Positions 46,133 to 54,104 are shown, counted from the first letter of the stretch. The stretch: DNA of 64,000 bases from Novosphingobium sp. G106 (GCF_019075875.1 NZ_JAHOOZ010000001.1:310001-374000); one strand, 5' to 3'. The notes: generated by a model from the sequence alone, not told the origin. Numbers and translations are program-made.

Positions 46133-46768
46133 ATGGCAGCGGATCCCGTTACCTCCGAGCGAATCTACGCGCTCCTCAAAGCGGACCTCATGAGCGGTGT
46201 CTATTCACCTGGCGAGGTCCTGGTCGAGCGCAGGATCGCCTCCGACTTTGGTATAAGTATCTCACCGGTTCGTGCCTGTGCTTACCGGCTCGTGGGCGAG
46301 CGAATGCTCGAGCTAAATGTCGGGGGCGGCTTTAGGGTTCCTGAAGTGACCGAGGCAGGCTTGCGCGACCTCTACTTCTGGCACGGACAACTGGTGCGGA
46401 ACTCGGTCAACGCGGGCGACCAGTTCGCCATGGAACGCGGGCTACAGTCCGCGGTACATTCTTCTTTCGCCGATACGGCGGCGATGGCCAGAGGCCTCTT
46501 CGAGAGGATCGCGATACGGTCGGCAAATGCCGAGATCCTGGCCGCCATACGGTCTGCAGGCGAGCGACTTCACGTCGCCCGACTCCGGGAAAGTTCGGTG
46601 ATGCCCGGCATCGACGACGAGCTCGCGGCAGTTCAGACCCTCACCGAAGAGGGTTCAGGCCATGACCTGCTTCGAGCCATGTGGGCATACCACCGCCGAC
46701 GTCTGCGCCGCATTCCAGAACTCGTGGCCGCGGTTCACCGACCACTGGATAGAAACCTAAGCTCCTGA
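46133..46768 (+). CDS. GntR-family (FadR-like) transcription regulator
   Basis: The 211-residue protein has the GntR winged helix at residues ~8-70: YALLKADLMSGVYSPGEVL, then RIASDFGISISPVRACAYRL and ELNVGGGFRV. The C-terminal helical part (RDLYFWHGQLVRNSV) resembles an FCD domain but is short. It ends 162 bp before the lasso precursor gene in the same direction, and begins 14 bp after the XRE gene. Likely a regulator of the lasso operon, which is inference from position. Confidence 0.8.
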   Translation: MAADPVTSERIYALLKADLMSGVYSPGEVLVERRIASDFGISISPVRACAYRLVGERMLELNVGGGFRVPEVTEAGLRDLYFWHGQLVRNSVNAGDQFAMERGLQSAVHSSFADTAAMARGLFERIAIRSANAEILAAIRSAGERLHVARLRESSVMPGIDDELAAVQTLTEEGSGHDLLRAMWAYHRRRLRRIPELVAAVHRPLDRNLSS

Positions 46769-46930
46769 AAACACGGTGCCGAATGAAGCTCCGGTGGTCA
46801 CCGCCGCACTGGAGATCCAGGTTTGCGATGCCGTTATTTGCATCAGTGAGACCTTATCAGCTGCGTGATGAAATTGCCCCGGACCTACACTTGCATTGGC
46901 TGAATGGTTCAGCCGCAGATGGAGGTACTT

Positions 46931-47062
46931 ATGGACCGAACAAACGAACAGGCCGACCTGGACGTGATCGAGCTCGGCATGGCCAGCGAAGAGACCAAGG
47001 GTCTCGAGCAGGGCCAGGGCGAAGGCATCGCCAAGCGCGTCACCGGCATCAGCAACGACTGA
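46931..47062 (+). CDS. Lasso peptide precursor (A protein)
   Basis: The 43-residue peptide follows a good ribosome binding site (GGAGG, 5 bp before the ATG). Leader: residues 1-23, ending MASEETKG, with the conserved Thr at position -2 before the core. Core: residues 24-43, GLEQGQGEGIAKRVTGISND. Gly1 and Glu8 are the expected partners of an 8-residue isopeptide ring. The junction ETKGLEQG closely resembles the astexin-1 junction as I recall it (ETRGLSQG), and the GISND tail resembles sphingomonad lasso peptides. The core has no aromatic residue; Ile10, Lys12, Arg13 and Ile17 are the only bulky candidates for the plug. Maturation genes B and C follow at once. Confidence 0.92.
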   Translation: MDRTNEQADLDVIELGMASEETKGLEQGQGEGIAKRVTGISND

Positions 47063-47071
47063 TCGGAAGGG

Positions 47072-47098
47072 GGCAGGCGCGGGTCTCTCGCGCCTGCC
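47072..47098 (+). terminator. Stem-loop between lasso genes A and B
   Basis: GGCAGGCGCG-GGTCTCT-CGCGCCTGCC forms a perfect 10-bp GC stem with a 7-base loop, starting 9 bp after the precursor stop and ending 9 bp before the B start. There is no U-tract, so it is more likely a partial terminator or mRNA-stability element. It would make more A than B/C. It also covers the region where a Shine-Dalgarno for B would lie. Confidence 0.7.
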
Positions 47099-47107
47099 TC
47101 ACGCGCC

Positions 47108-47803
47108 ATGCCCGACCTCGACCCTCATCATCGTTCGCCCCATTTTACCGCATCCCCGGCACTGTCCTTTTGCGTTCTGGAAGGCACCGTCATCGTCCTC
47201 GACATAGTGGCTGATCGCTATTTCGCGCTCGGGGCCGAGCGCGGCGGCAAAATCCTCGCAAGCCTTGCCGGCAAGGACGATCTCGATCGCTTGCCTGTTA
47301 GCGGGGTTGCGTTGACCGGCGATCGTTTTGCCGGGGCAATCTACGTCATTCGCAAGAAGCTCGCACCGCCCGCACGAAACTTCTCGGCGCAGGCGAGGCC
47401 TCGGCAGATCCCGCTCATCGTAGAGACCTGGCGGGCACTATGGCTTCAGATCGCCGCGATCGGCCGCCTCAAGGCGCTCGGCTTCGAGCGGACCCTGCAC
47501 TGGGCCACCCACCACGGCGCGGGAAAAAAGTCGGCCCAGAATGGACGGGAGCGCGACGGGGAGACCGTAATCCGTGCCCATCGCTGGGCCAGATCGAACC
47601 TGCCATTCAAGGGTGTATGCCTGCCGGCATCGCTGGCCCTCTCCCGCGCGCTCGGGCAGGCCGGCACCAACTACGCCCTGGTCGTCGGCGTCAAGCTCAA
47701 CCCGTTCGCGGCCCATTGCTGGGTCCAGGCGGGCGACATGGTGCTGAACGACGACCTCGAGACGATACGGGCGTTCACGCCGATTCGCGTCGTGCGAGGA
47801 TAG
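47108..47803 (+). CDS. Lasso peptide B protein (RRE fused to leader peptidase)
   Basis: This 231-residue fusion has an N-terminal PqqD-like recognition element of about 85 residues (SFCVLEGTVIVLDIVADRYFAL), which binds the leader. The C-terminal transglutaminase-like peptidase has Cys in KGVCLPASLALSRAL, His in FAAHCWVQ and Asp in VLNDDLE. It removes the leader so that Gly1 is free for ring closure. B1 and B2 are fused, as usual in proteobacteria. The ATG lacks a visible ribosome binding site. The C gene begins 6 bp after its stop. Confidence 0.92.
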   Translation: MPDLDPHHRSPHFTASPALSFCVLEGTVIVLDIVADRYFALGAERGGKILASLAGKDDLDRLPVSGVALTGDRFAGAIYVIRKKLAPPARNFSAQARPRQIPLIVETWRALWLQIAAIGRLKALGFERTLHWATHHGAGKKSAQNGRERDGETVIRAHRWARSNLPFKGVCLPASLALSRALGQAGTNYALVVGVKLNPFAAHCWVQAGDMVLNDDLETIRAFTPIRVVRG

Positions 47804-47809
47804 ACCGGC

Positions 47810-49534
47810 GTGAGCCACTTCGCCTTACTCGCATCGACCGGACCTTCGGAGGAGGCCGCATCCTCTCGCAGCCGCCTCGCTGCCCTGGCGCGCGCCAAGG
47901 GAATGATCGAGATCGCCCGAAATGCCGTCGGCATCCTGCTGGTCGAGCCCGAGAGTGTTTTTTCGCGAGTGACCTGCGGCGAGGCGCAGGCCTTCCTGTT
48001 CGGCGAGGCATTCGAGAAGGAGCTGCGCGGCCGGTCGCGTTCAAACGGAATCCAGGCGCTCCTCGAAGGACTATGGGGCGACTTCACCTGCATTGCGGTC
48101 AGCATATGGCCCGAGCCCCGGGTGGAAGTTGCGCCCTCGCTCTTCGGTACGATGCGCGTCTTCGCTTGGGATCCAGCGCCAAACTTGCGGCTTTACACCT
48201 CTTCGCTCGACCTTGGCCTCGCGCTGGTCGGGGCCGCACCGGGCATCGATCTGAGCGAGCTATCCGCCTTTCTCTTGCGCTCGACCTTCCCGCGCAGGCG
48301 CACTTGTCTTTCCGGGATCGAACAGGTGCTGCCGGGGACGATCGACAGTTACGGGCCATTCAGCGCGTCGACCAGGCTCTGGTGGGATCCCTGGCAATTC
48401 GTGCCTTCCCAAAGTGCGGGAGAATGGGCCGACCGGCCCGACAGCTTGCGGCGCATCATCTTGGACTGCGTTGCGAAAACGGCGCGCGGGACCCATCCGC
48501 TGCTCGAGCTTTCCGGCGGGTTCGACTCGTCCATCCTGGCGCACAGTCTGAGCGAGGTGGGCATCGCATTCGAGTCAGTGACACTCGTTAGCTCGGCGGC
48601 GGACGGGGACGAGCGCGACTTCGCCCGGATCGCGGCCGGACACGCCGGCGCGTGTCTCGCCGAACTGTCCATGCGGGTGGAGGACGTGAATGTGACCCAG
48701 CCGCCCGCGATCCGGACAGTTCAGCCGGGACCGCATATCCTCGCGCAGCACATGGACCGTCTCTCGACGGCCGTTGCGGCCGACCTCGGCTGCGATTCTT
48801 TCATCAGCGGCGGCGGCGGCGACAACGTCTTCTTTGCCACCTATTCAGTGGTCCCAATCGTCGATCTCTGGCGAAACCGTAGATCGCTGGCTGCGACCTG
48901 GCAGGCCATCCGGGACGTCGCCGCAATTACCAATGTCGCACCGAGTGATGTGGTCTGGCGCTCGATCTACCGCTCCTGGTGGCGAGACGAGGCCCCGCGC
49001 TGGGAGCGCGAAACCGACTTCCTGGCGCCAGCCCTTTGCGAAGCGCGCGGCATCGAACATCCCTGGTTCTCGAATGCCGATCTGAGCCGACCCGGCGTTG
49101 TCCGGCACGTGCGATCGCTGATCGGCATCCTGCCATGCCTCGACGGTTATCCGCGTGGGCGAGGCAGCCGCCTCAAATTCCCGCTGCTGTCGCAACCGAT
49201 AGTAGAACATTGTCTCGCCGTGCCAAGTTGGGAATGGATCCGCAGTGGACGCGACCGGGCCTATGCGAGGCGCGCGTTCGATGGTTTTGTCCCGGATGCG
49301 CTTCTCGCTCGGCGACAGAAGGGCGCGCTGGACGGCATGTTCGCCCAGCTGTTCAATGCCAACCGCCAGATCCTCAGAGATCACCTTCTGGGCGGCTATC
49401 TTGCCGGGCAGGGACTGCTCGATGCGCGAGCGGTCGATCTGTACCTTTCCGCGCGACCCGTGCTCACAGACAAGCAGTACTATCGGCTTATTGAGCTCGC
49501 CGGATATGAGAACTGGTGTCGAACATGGACCTAA
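47810..49534 (+). CDS. Lasso peptide cyclase (C protein, asparagine synthetase-like)
   Basis: The 574-residue protein has an N-terminal glutaminase-like half without a catalytic Cys at position 2 (it begins MSHFALLAS). The C-terminal synthetase half carries the PP-loop LELSGGFDSSILAHSL. It adenylates the Glu8 side chain of the core and joins it to the N-terminus of Gly1. Further conserved stretches are FISGGGGDNVF and FPLLSQPIVEHCLAVP. The start is GTG (translated Met). No ABC transporter gene (D) follows, so export and immunity are not of the microcin J25 type. Confidence 0.92.
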   Translation: MSHFALLASTGPSEEAASSRSRLAALARAKGMIEIARNAVGILLVEPESVFSRVTCGEAQAFLFGEAFEKELRGRSRSNGIQALLEGLWGDFTCIAVSIWPEPRVEVAPSLFGTMRVFAWDPAPNLRLYTSSLDLGLALVGAAPGIDLSELSAFLLRSTFPRRRTCLSGIEQVLPGTIDSYGPFSASTRLWWDPWQFVPSQSAGEWADRPDSLRRIILDCVAKTARGTHPLLELSGGFDSSILAHSLSEVGIAFESVTLVSSAADGDERDFARIAAGHAGACLAELSMRVEDVNVTQPPAIRTVQPGPHILAQHMDRLSTAVAADLGCDSFISGGGGDNVFFATYSVVPIVDLWRNRRSLAATWQAIRDVAAITNVAPSDVVWRSIYRSWWRDEAPRWERETDFLAPALCEARGIEHPWFSNADLSRPGVVRHVRSLIGILPCLDGYPRGRGSRLKFPLLSQPIVEHCLAVPSWEWIRSGRDRAYARRAFDGFVPDALLARRQKGALDGMFAQLFNANRQILRDHLLGGYLAGQGLLDARAVDLYLSARPVLTDKQYYRLIELAGYENWCRTWT

Positions 49535-49631
49535 GGCGCTTGCGCGGATTCTGGCCGGCACCAAGTTGGGATTCCGAACGCACACTTTAGGGCGGGCGAG
49601 GGTGAGTGAGCGCGTTTTTATCGAGATGGAA

Positions 49632-50636
49632 TTAGAGCCGCGCGCTAGACCGATTGAGGATGTCCCGGAATTGCGCCGCATGCTGGGTCCGGGCCTTTCC
49701 GATCGTCTCGCGGGCAAGATTCTGAAGGGTGGAGGCGGCTGCGGGCGTGACCTTGTCGAGCCCAGCTGCCTTGGCTTCTTCGGCCGAGGGAGCCTTGTCG
49801 AGCCTAATATGGCGTTTTCCCAGCGCCTGCTGCGCCAGATCGAGCGACAGTTTCTGCTGAGATTGTAGGGTCAGCGCAAAGAGGCGTGCACCGTCGAGCA
49901 GGAAGCCAGGGGACCGTGTCTTGCGGGCCGCATGCCCTCCAACGGCCCCTGCCGTCCCGAGACTAACGATCCGGATATTCTCCAAGGCGTGCCCTCGCGC
50001 GAGCGCCCGCGTCATCGCCACGATATCCGGCGCATTGGCCACAAGCCCGCCGTCGATGAACAGCCGGTCGCCGATGGCATGCTCCGGAAAATAAGTCGGT
50101 GCGGCCGAAGTCGCGAGCGCGATATCGCGCAGCAGCACGGTCTGGTCGCCCACGCCATGTTCAAACAGCACATGGCTGTCAGAGAGCACCTCGATCGACG
50201 GTATGAGCAAGGTAGCTAAAGCATCGCCCAAGACCTTCTTGTCCGACTTGGCGAGCACTGCATCAATCGTGGTCGCCAGTCCCTTGGAACTGTAACGGGC
50301 ACCGAAGGCTCCGAGCCGGATGCGCGGGAACACGCGCTTTCCCTTGATCCGATAATAGGTAGGGAAGATCGCGTCACCATTGTCGAGAAAGGCGTCGAAC
50401 AGATCACAAGCGGACACGCCGCATGACAGTCCGATCCCGAGGATGCCGCCGATCGACGTACCGGCGATCATGTCAAAGACCTGGTGGAGCGGCCGTCCCG
50501 CCTCTTCCTCGAGCGCCACGAGGATCGCGGCACTGTAAAGGCCACGGTAGCCACCGCCGGTGAGCGCGAGTATCTGATAGGGACGCGGAGCCAGCGTAGG
50601 GGGCTCGTCGTTTGGCCGTAGCTCAGGTGCCGACAT
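49632..50636 (-). CDS. Patatin-like phospholipase
   Basis: The 334-residue protein has the patatin signature set: oxyanion loop GGGYRGLYSA near residue 27, catalytic Ser in AGTSIGGI (GxSxG) near 63, and catalytic Asp in IDGGLVANAP near 195. Such enzymes cleave membrane phospholipids and serve as effectors in some abortive-infection systems (CapV in CBASS). No nucleotide cyclase lies nearby, so that assignment is not made. Its ATG overlaps the stop of the PIN-like gene by 1 bp (TGATG), so it is the third gene of a Phd-like/PIN-like operon. Confidence 0.87.
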   Translation of the reverse strand: MSAPELRPNDEPPTLAPRPYQILALTGGGYRGLYSAAILVALEEEAGRPLHQVFDMIAGTSIGGILGIGLSCGVSACDLFDAFLDNGDAIFPTYYRIKGKRVFPRIRLGAFGARYSSKGLATTIDAVLAKSDKKVLGDALATLLIPSIEVLSDSHVLFEHGVGDQTVLLRDIALATSAAPTYFPEHAIGDRLFIDGGLVANAPDIVAMTRALARGHALENIRIVSLGTAGAVGGHAARKTRSPGFLLDGARLFALTLQSQQKLSLDLAQQALGKRHIRLDKAPSAEEAKAAGLDKVTPAAASTLQNLARETIGKARTQHAAQFRDILNRSSARL

Positions 50637-51067
50637 CAGGGCGAAACCACGCTGAGCTTCACCTCGGTATGATAAGGTTGGGTTGCCTCAACCAAGGTGC
50701 CCCCCCGAGCCAGACAGGTGGCGACGATCATCCGAGCGGCTGAGCTGAGCTCGGCTTCCCGGCCGCTCGGCGAACGCCCCATCAGGTTCGGGGTCGCTTC
50801 CAGATCGGCCCAGATGCGCGCGGCGTTTTCGTCGAAAGGAGCAATCCCCTGATATCCGGCGGCGATTGCCACGAAGATATCGAGCGCACTTCGCAAGGCC
50901 CGGCGTCGCGCGGCGTTAGTCACCTCTTCGATTGTCTTAAGCGCTTCACCCACCGAAATGGCGCTGATTTCGACTGTGTTGACCGGCGTCTGCCTACGCC
51001 ACGTGGCTATCGCGGGCTCATCGGTAAGAATATCCAACAGAGCCTGGGTCGACAGCAAGTAGATCAC
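50636..51067 (-). CDS. PIN-domain-like protein with missing catalytic residues
   Basis: This 143-residue protein starts from GTG and follows the VapC/FitB outline: an N-terminal IYLLSTQALLDIL, a central SVGEALKTIE, PFDENAARIWADLEA and ARMIVATCLARGGTLVEAT. The first catalytic Asp of PIN RNases (LLDT) is Ser here, and the later Asp positions (usually DalIAA and TrN) appear as Ala-Arg and Glu-Ala. Only the central Glu is kept. It is therefore likely a pseudo-RNase. The neighbours are a Phd-like gene 28 bp upstream and the patatin gene, coupled downstream. Confidence 0.65.
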   Translation of the reverse strand: MIYLLSTQALLDILTDEPAIATWRRQTPVNTVEISAISVGEALKTIEEVTNAARRRALRSALDIFVAIAAGYQGIAPFDENAARIWADLEATPNLMGRSPSGREAELSSAARMIVATCLARGGTLVEATQPYHTEVKLSVVSP

Positions 51068-51095
51068 CGGCGCGGCCTAGCGGAGCGGACCTGGG

Positions 51096-51461
51096 TCAAC
51101 GGATTTCGACCAACGTATCGCGCGGGTGACTTTCGCTTACCTCCAAACGCCCCGGAACTGCGCGAAAACCTGAAGCTTGCAGGGCATCGTCCAGCGATAC
51201 CGCGGATGCGGCGCTCTGGAGCATGGTGGCGAGATCCTTGATCGACAGCAGGACGGTTTCCTCGCCCGGATCACTCCGGACGAGTTGGGCATGTCCTTGC
51301 TTGGCCGCGTTGTTATAGGCGCTGAACTTGTCTCTGACCGTCTTCACGGGTTGTGGGGCGGAATTGGACAGGCTAGACAATACCTCGAGCAGCGCCGCTT
51401 CGAGCTTGCTTCGATTGCCCACCGGCAGCGATCGGAAGGCAGCCATGTAATCGGCGTTCAT
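51096..51461 (-). CDS. Phd/YefM-like antitoxin-type protein
   Basis: This 121-residue protein starts at MNADYMAAFRSL, preceded by GGAGGTCCTT. The middle (VRDKFSAYNNAAKQGHAQLV, then EETVLLSIKDLATML) resembles the Phd/YefM fold, in which a partner region follows a DNA-binding N-terminus. The promoter carries a long palindrome, typical of antitoxin autorepression. Family assignment is moderate. Confidence 0.6.
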   Translation of the reverse strand: MNADYMAAFRSLPVGNRSKLEAALLEVLSSLSNSAPQPVKTVRDKFSAYNNAAKQGHAQLVRSDPGEETVLLSIKDLATMLQSAASAVSLDDALQASGFRAVPGRLEVSESHPRDTLVEIR

Positions 51462-51482
51462 AAGGACCTCCTTGATGAAACC

Positions 51483-51511
51483 GGTATAACAAGGTGGCCA
51501 CCAATTTGCAA
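51483..51511 (-). promoter_or_regulatory. Sigma-70-type promoter of the Phd/PIN/patatin operon
   Basis: Read on the minus strand: -35 TTGCAA (51511-51506), a 17-base spacer, then -10 TATACC (51488-51483). The transcript would start about 15 bases before the GGAGG and ATG at 51461. One arm of the operator palindrome fills the spacer, so a bound repressor would block RNA polymerase. Confidence 0.7.
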
Positions 51512-51528
51512 GATTGGTGGCCACCTTG
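51490..51528. promoter_or_regulatory. Perfect 16-bp inverted repeat (operator, and possible terminator)
   Basis: Arms 51490-51505 and 51513-51528 are perfect complements around a 7-base loop (TTGCAAG). Each arm contains GGTGGCCACC, itself a 10-bp palindrome, so two repressor dimers could bind side by side. It lies just after the kinase stop codon (51530-51532) and overlaps the promoter of the next operon. It could serve as operator for the one and as a transcript end for the other. Confidence 0.8.
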
Positions 51529-51529
51529 C

Positions 51530-53281
51530 TTATTGCTCGTTCAGCCGCGCCCGGCTGAATTTGAACAACTCATAGATGAGGCGGCCGTCATAGGATTCAA
51601 ATGCGGCGGTCTTGTCCATTTCGAAATGCGTCACGGTACGCGAAGGCGGAGCGGCACTGAGCGTCTTTAGGGTCTTCTCGAGCACGTCGAGCACGTCTGG
51701 GAAGCGGTGAAACTGCTGCGACTCAAGGATGATGACAAACTCGGCCATGATGCCGCGACTGCCGGGATCGACGAAGACCTCAACCTCGCTGAAGACCCGC
51801 ATCTTCGACAGCTGGCTATGGATCTTCTCCCCGATCACCTCGGCGAGGTCGCTGGTGAGCGGGGTGGTGGCGACAGCGCGGCAAATCGCGCGGATGGCCT
51901 TGTTGGTCTTGTCCTTTTCGCGGTGGGATTTGGTTTCGCCGGCGATAATCGACCCACGGCGGCGCATCATACTCCTTCCCGCCGCCACGTCATCCAGCAA
52001 AGCGAGCCCGTCCGACTGCTGCTTGAGACCCAGCCGATCAGAAGGGGGTGACAGCGGCCAATGGAGTTTCGGCTCGAGGAGGAGATAGGGCCCACGCTCA
52101 GCTTCGAATCGCTTGAGCAGCCCGTCGAGGACGCCCCTATCCGAGGGCCGGCGCCACACCCTCAGCAGATCGTTATATTCGCCGAGCAGCCGCATGATAG
52201 TGAAGCCGAACAGCTTTTCAGCTTTGAGCCATTCGGCAAGGGCCTTTGCGTCGGCTTCTCGGTTCCCGCCCCGAAGGAAAACAAGTACCTCTTGTTCGCC
52301 GAACAGGTGATGCAGCGAGTCCACCCAACGATAGCGGTCGATGAGATCGGGAAAGTGAAGTCCTAGATTAGGCGTATTCCAGTAGGGATCGGACTGGATG
52401 ATCTTCCTCAGCTGCTCGATCACCTCAGAGATTTCAGGCCGCATCTTGGGGTCACGCGCGCACATGCGCTCGATGAGCTCGACCAAATCCTTACCAGACT
52501 TGCGGTGTGCATCGCTGAAATCGATGTAGTTGTCGGTGGAATAATATCCCTGCAACGCCTTGATCGGATCGCGATTCTTCACGATCTCGATAAGCGGATG
52601 AAATCCCATCATCGTTTCGTAGAAGACGAGTCCAAGCGAAAAGACGTCAGTCTTGAACGATGGATCCGCTTCCTTGAGCACGAGCTCGGGCGCCATATAG
52701 ATACCCGTCCCGCCATAGACAGGCGGCTCGGTCTTACGGAAGGCATATCCGAAATCCGCGAAGCGCGGATGAATACCGTTCCCTTCGCGGAAGATCAGAA
52801 TGTTCTTCGGTTTGATGTCATTGTGGTAGATTTTAAAGTGCTGCATCGCCTGGACTCCGAGCGCCATCTGCTCGAGCAAGCGCACCCGCTCCAGCGGCAA
52901 GTAGGAGCTGAACTCCGCGGATCCGAAAAACTTCTCAAGGCTGCCTTCCGGAGCGAAATCCATCACCAGGCCAAAATGCGCGTAGCGCTCGCCACGGAAT
53001 TCGGCCTTGCCCTCGATCTTGAAATGGGGCTGTACGATGTGGATGCTGTTAGAACTTCCGAGCAGGTCGACCTCATATTCGAGCCGGGCATCGCGCGTCC
53101 GAAATTCCCGATCCGATCGATCCTCCCAAGGGATGTAGCGAAGCTTCAGCGCGAGATTGGAGTGATTGGGAAAGTCCATATCCTCGACGCGCCAGATCTC
53201 GGCTTGACCACCGCTGTCGAAAAGTTCGATCAGGCGGATGCGGTCGGACAGGATGTCACCCTTCTCAAAAACGCTCGGCAT
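51530..53281 (-). CDS. Ser/Thr protein kinase (Hanks type) with unknown C-terminal region
   Basis: The 583-residue kinase has a glycine loop FDSGGQAEIW, a Lys in LALKLRY, catalytic loop YHNDIKPKNIL (Asn-Asp in place of Arg-Asp), DFG motif FADFGYA and APE motif YMAPELVL. Residues ~290-583 are a separate region without transmembrane helix or PASTA repeats, so it is a soluble kinase. The phosphatase gene upstream overlaps its start by 17 bp, so kinase and phosphatase are made together. Confidence 0.87.
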   Translation of the reverse strand: MPSVFEKGDILSDRIRLIELFDSGGQAEIWRVEDMDFPNHSNLALKLRYIPWEDRSDREFRTRDARLEYEVDLLGSSNSIHIVQPHFKIEGKAEFRGERYAHFGLVMDFAPEGSLEKFFGSAEFSSYLPLERVRLLEQMALGVQAMQHFKIYHNDIKPKNILIFREGNGIHPRFADFGYAFRKTEPPVYGGTGIYMAPELVLKEADPSFKTDVFSLGLVFYETMMGFHPLIEIVKNRDPIKALQGYYSTDNYIDFSDAHRKSGKDLVELIERMCARDPKMRPEISEVIEQLRKIIQSDPYWNTPNLGLHFPDLIDRYRWVDSLHHLFGEQEVLVFLRGGNREADAKALAEWLKAEKLFGFTIMRLLGEYNDLLRVWRRPSDRGVLDGLLKRFEAERGPYLLLEPKLHWPLSPPSDRLGLKQQSDGLALLDDVAAGRSMMRRRGSIIAGETKSHREKDKTNKAIRAICRAVATTPLTSDLAEVIGEKIHSQLSKMRVFSEVEVFVDPGSRGIMAEFVIILESQQFHRFPDVLDVLEKTLKTLSAAPPSRTVTHFEMDKTAAFESYDGRLIYELFKFSRARLNEQ

Positions 53282-53987
53282 GGCCGTCCTCCTCCGGCTC
53301 GAGATCGACGATGATCACAGAGTAATTGTCAGGCACGCGACACCGCTGGCCGCGGGCCTGGAGCACAGCGGCCATCTCACCAGCCGGCCGATCGATTGCG
53401 CCCAGCTCGGCCTGGGTGACGATCTCGAACAGGCCGTCGGTGCACAATAGCGCTCGGCAGCGATCGACGATGGGGAGGGGAGGGTAAGATATTGGCCGCG
53501 GCGGGAACCGCCCGACAGTGTTGACGAGGACGTTCGAACCGCTCTGCGACTTGAGCGCGGTGAAGTCGTTGATAACCTGGTTCTGATCGACCGCAGTGTG
53601 ATGCTTGGTGAGAAGGGACGCAACACCGTCACGCAACAGGAAGACAGGAGAATCCCCAACGCTCGCGTAATGAAGCGCATTCTCCGCGATGATCATCACC
53701 GTCAGCGTAGTTCCGGGAACCCTGGCCTCGCTGGCGAAATGCTCACGGAAACGCCTCGCTGCACGATCAATCAGCGCGGCGACACCGCATGCGGGAAATT
53801 CGGAACGCAAGTCCAGAAAAGCTTGGTGCGCTTCGATCACGGCCAATCGGCTCGCCTCGGCGCTCGTTGGCCTTGAGCCGATGCCATCGGCAATCGCGTA
53901 GAAGTGGTGGGCGTCGTCGGCTAGCAGCGCGTCCGCGTTGAGGTGCCGGACGGGACCGCATTGGGAGAAGGCTGCCGAAATCCCCAT
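53265..53987 (-). CDS. PP2C-type Ser/Thr phosphatase
   Basis: This 240-residue phosphatase starts at MGISAAFSQCGPVRHLNAD, after GGAGGGTGG. Metal-binding PP2C motifs are present: RHLNADALL, YAIADGIGSRP, TLTVMIIAENALHYASVGDSP and LLCTDGLFEIV with a late DNYSVIIVDL. It should reverse the action of the overlapping kinase. It heads the phosphatase-kinase unit; the next gene upstream is 175 bp away. Confidence 0.87.
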   Translation of the reverse strand: MGISAAFSQCGPVRHLNADALLADDAHHFYAIADGIGSRPTSAEASRLAVIEAHQAFLDLRSEFPACGVAALIDRAARRFREHFASEARVPGTTLTVMIIAENALHYASVGDSPVFLLRDGVASLLTKHHTAVDQNQVINDFTALKSQSGSNVLVNTVGRFPPRPISYPPLPIVDRCRALLCTDGLFEIVTQAELGAIDRPAGEMAAVLQARGQRCRVPDNYSVIIVDLEPEEDGHAERF

Positions 53988-54082
53988 AACCACCCTCCAA
54001 GAGTGAGGTCGCGAACAATAGCGGCCGATACTCACTGGAAAGATGGTACGAGGCGTCTACCTTCCTCGTCTAACTATCCTCA

Positions 54083-54104
54083 ACAGGTGGCCTTAGGCAC
54101 CTGT
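54083..54104. promoter_or_regulatory. Inverted repeat between the PP2C gene and the upstream unit
   Basis: ACAGGTG-GCCTTAGG-CACCTGT has perfect 7-bp arms, about 96 bp before the phosphatase start. The surrounding 54036-54161 is AT-richer than the genes. Either an operator of the phosphatase-kinase unit or a terminator of the gene ending at 54162. Confidence 0.45.

Noticed and set aside
46769..46930. Second lasso precursor or a clear promoter ahead of gene A
   Set aside because: No other short ORF has a Thr at -2/Gly1/acidic-8 pattern, and TTGCAT/TTGCGA boxes lack a matching -10.
47440..48591. 383-residue plus-strand ORF overlapping lasso B and C
   Set aside because: Arg/Gly/Pro-rich shadow of the two enzymes, whose active-site motifs are in the other frames.
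49632..50636. CBASS with CapV-type phospholipase
   Set aside because: No CD-NTase/cyclase gene lies within the window; the patatin is coupled to a PIN-like gene instead.
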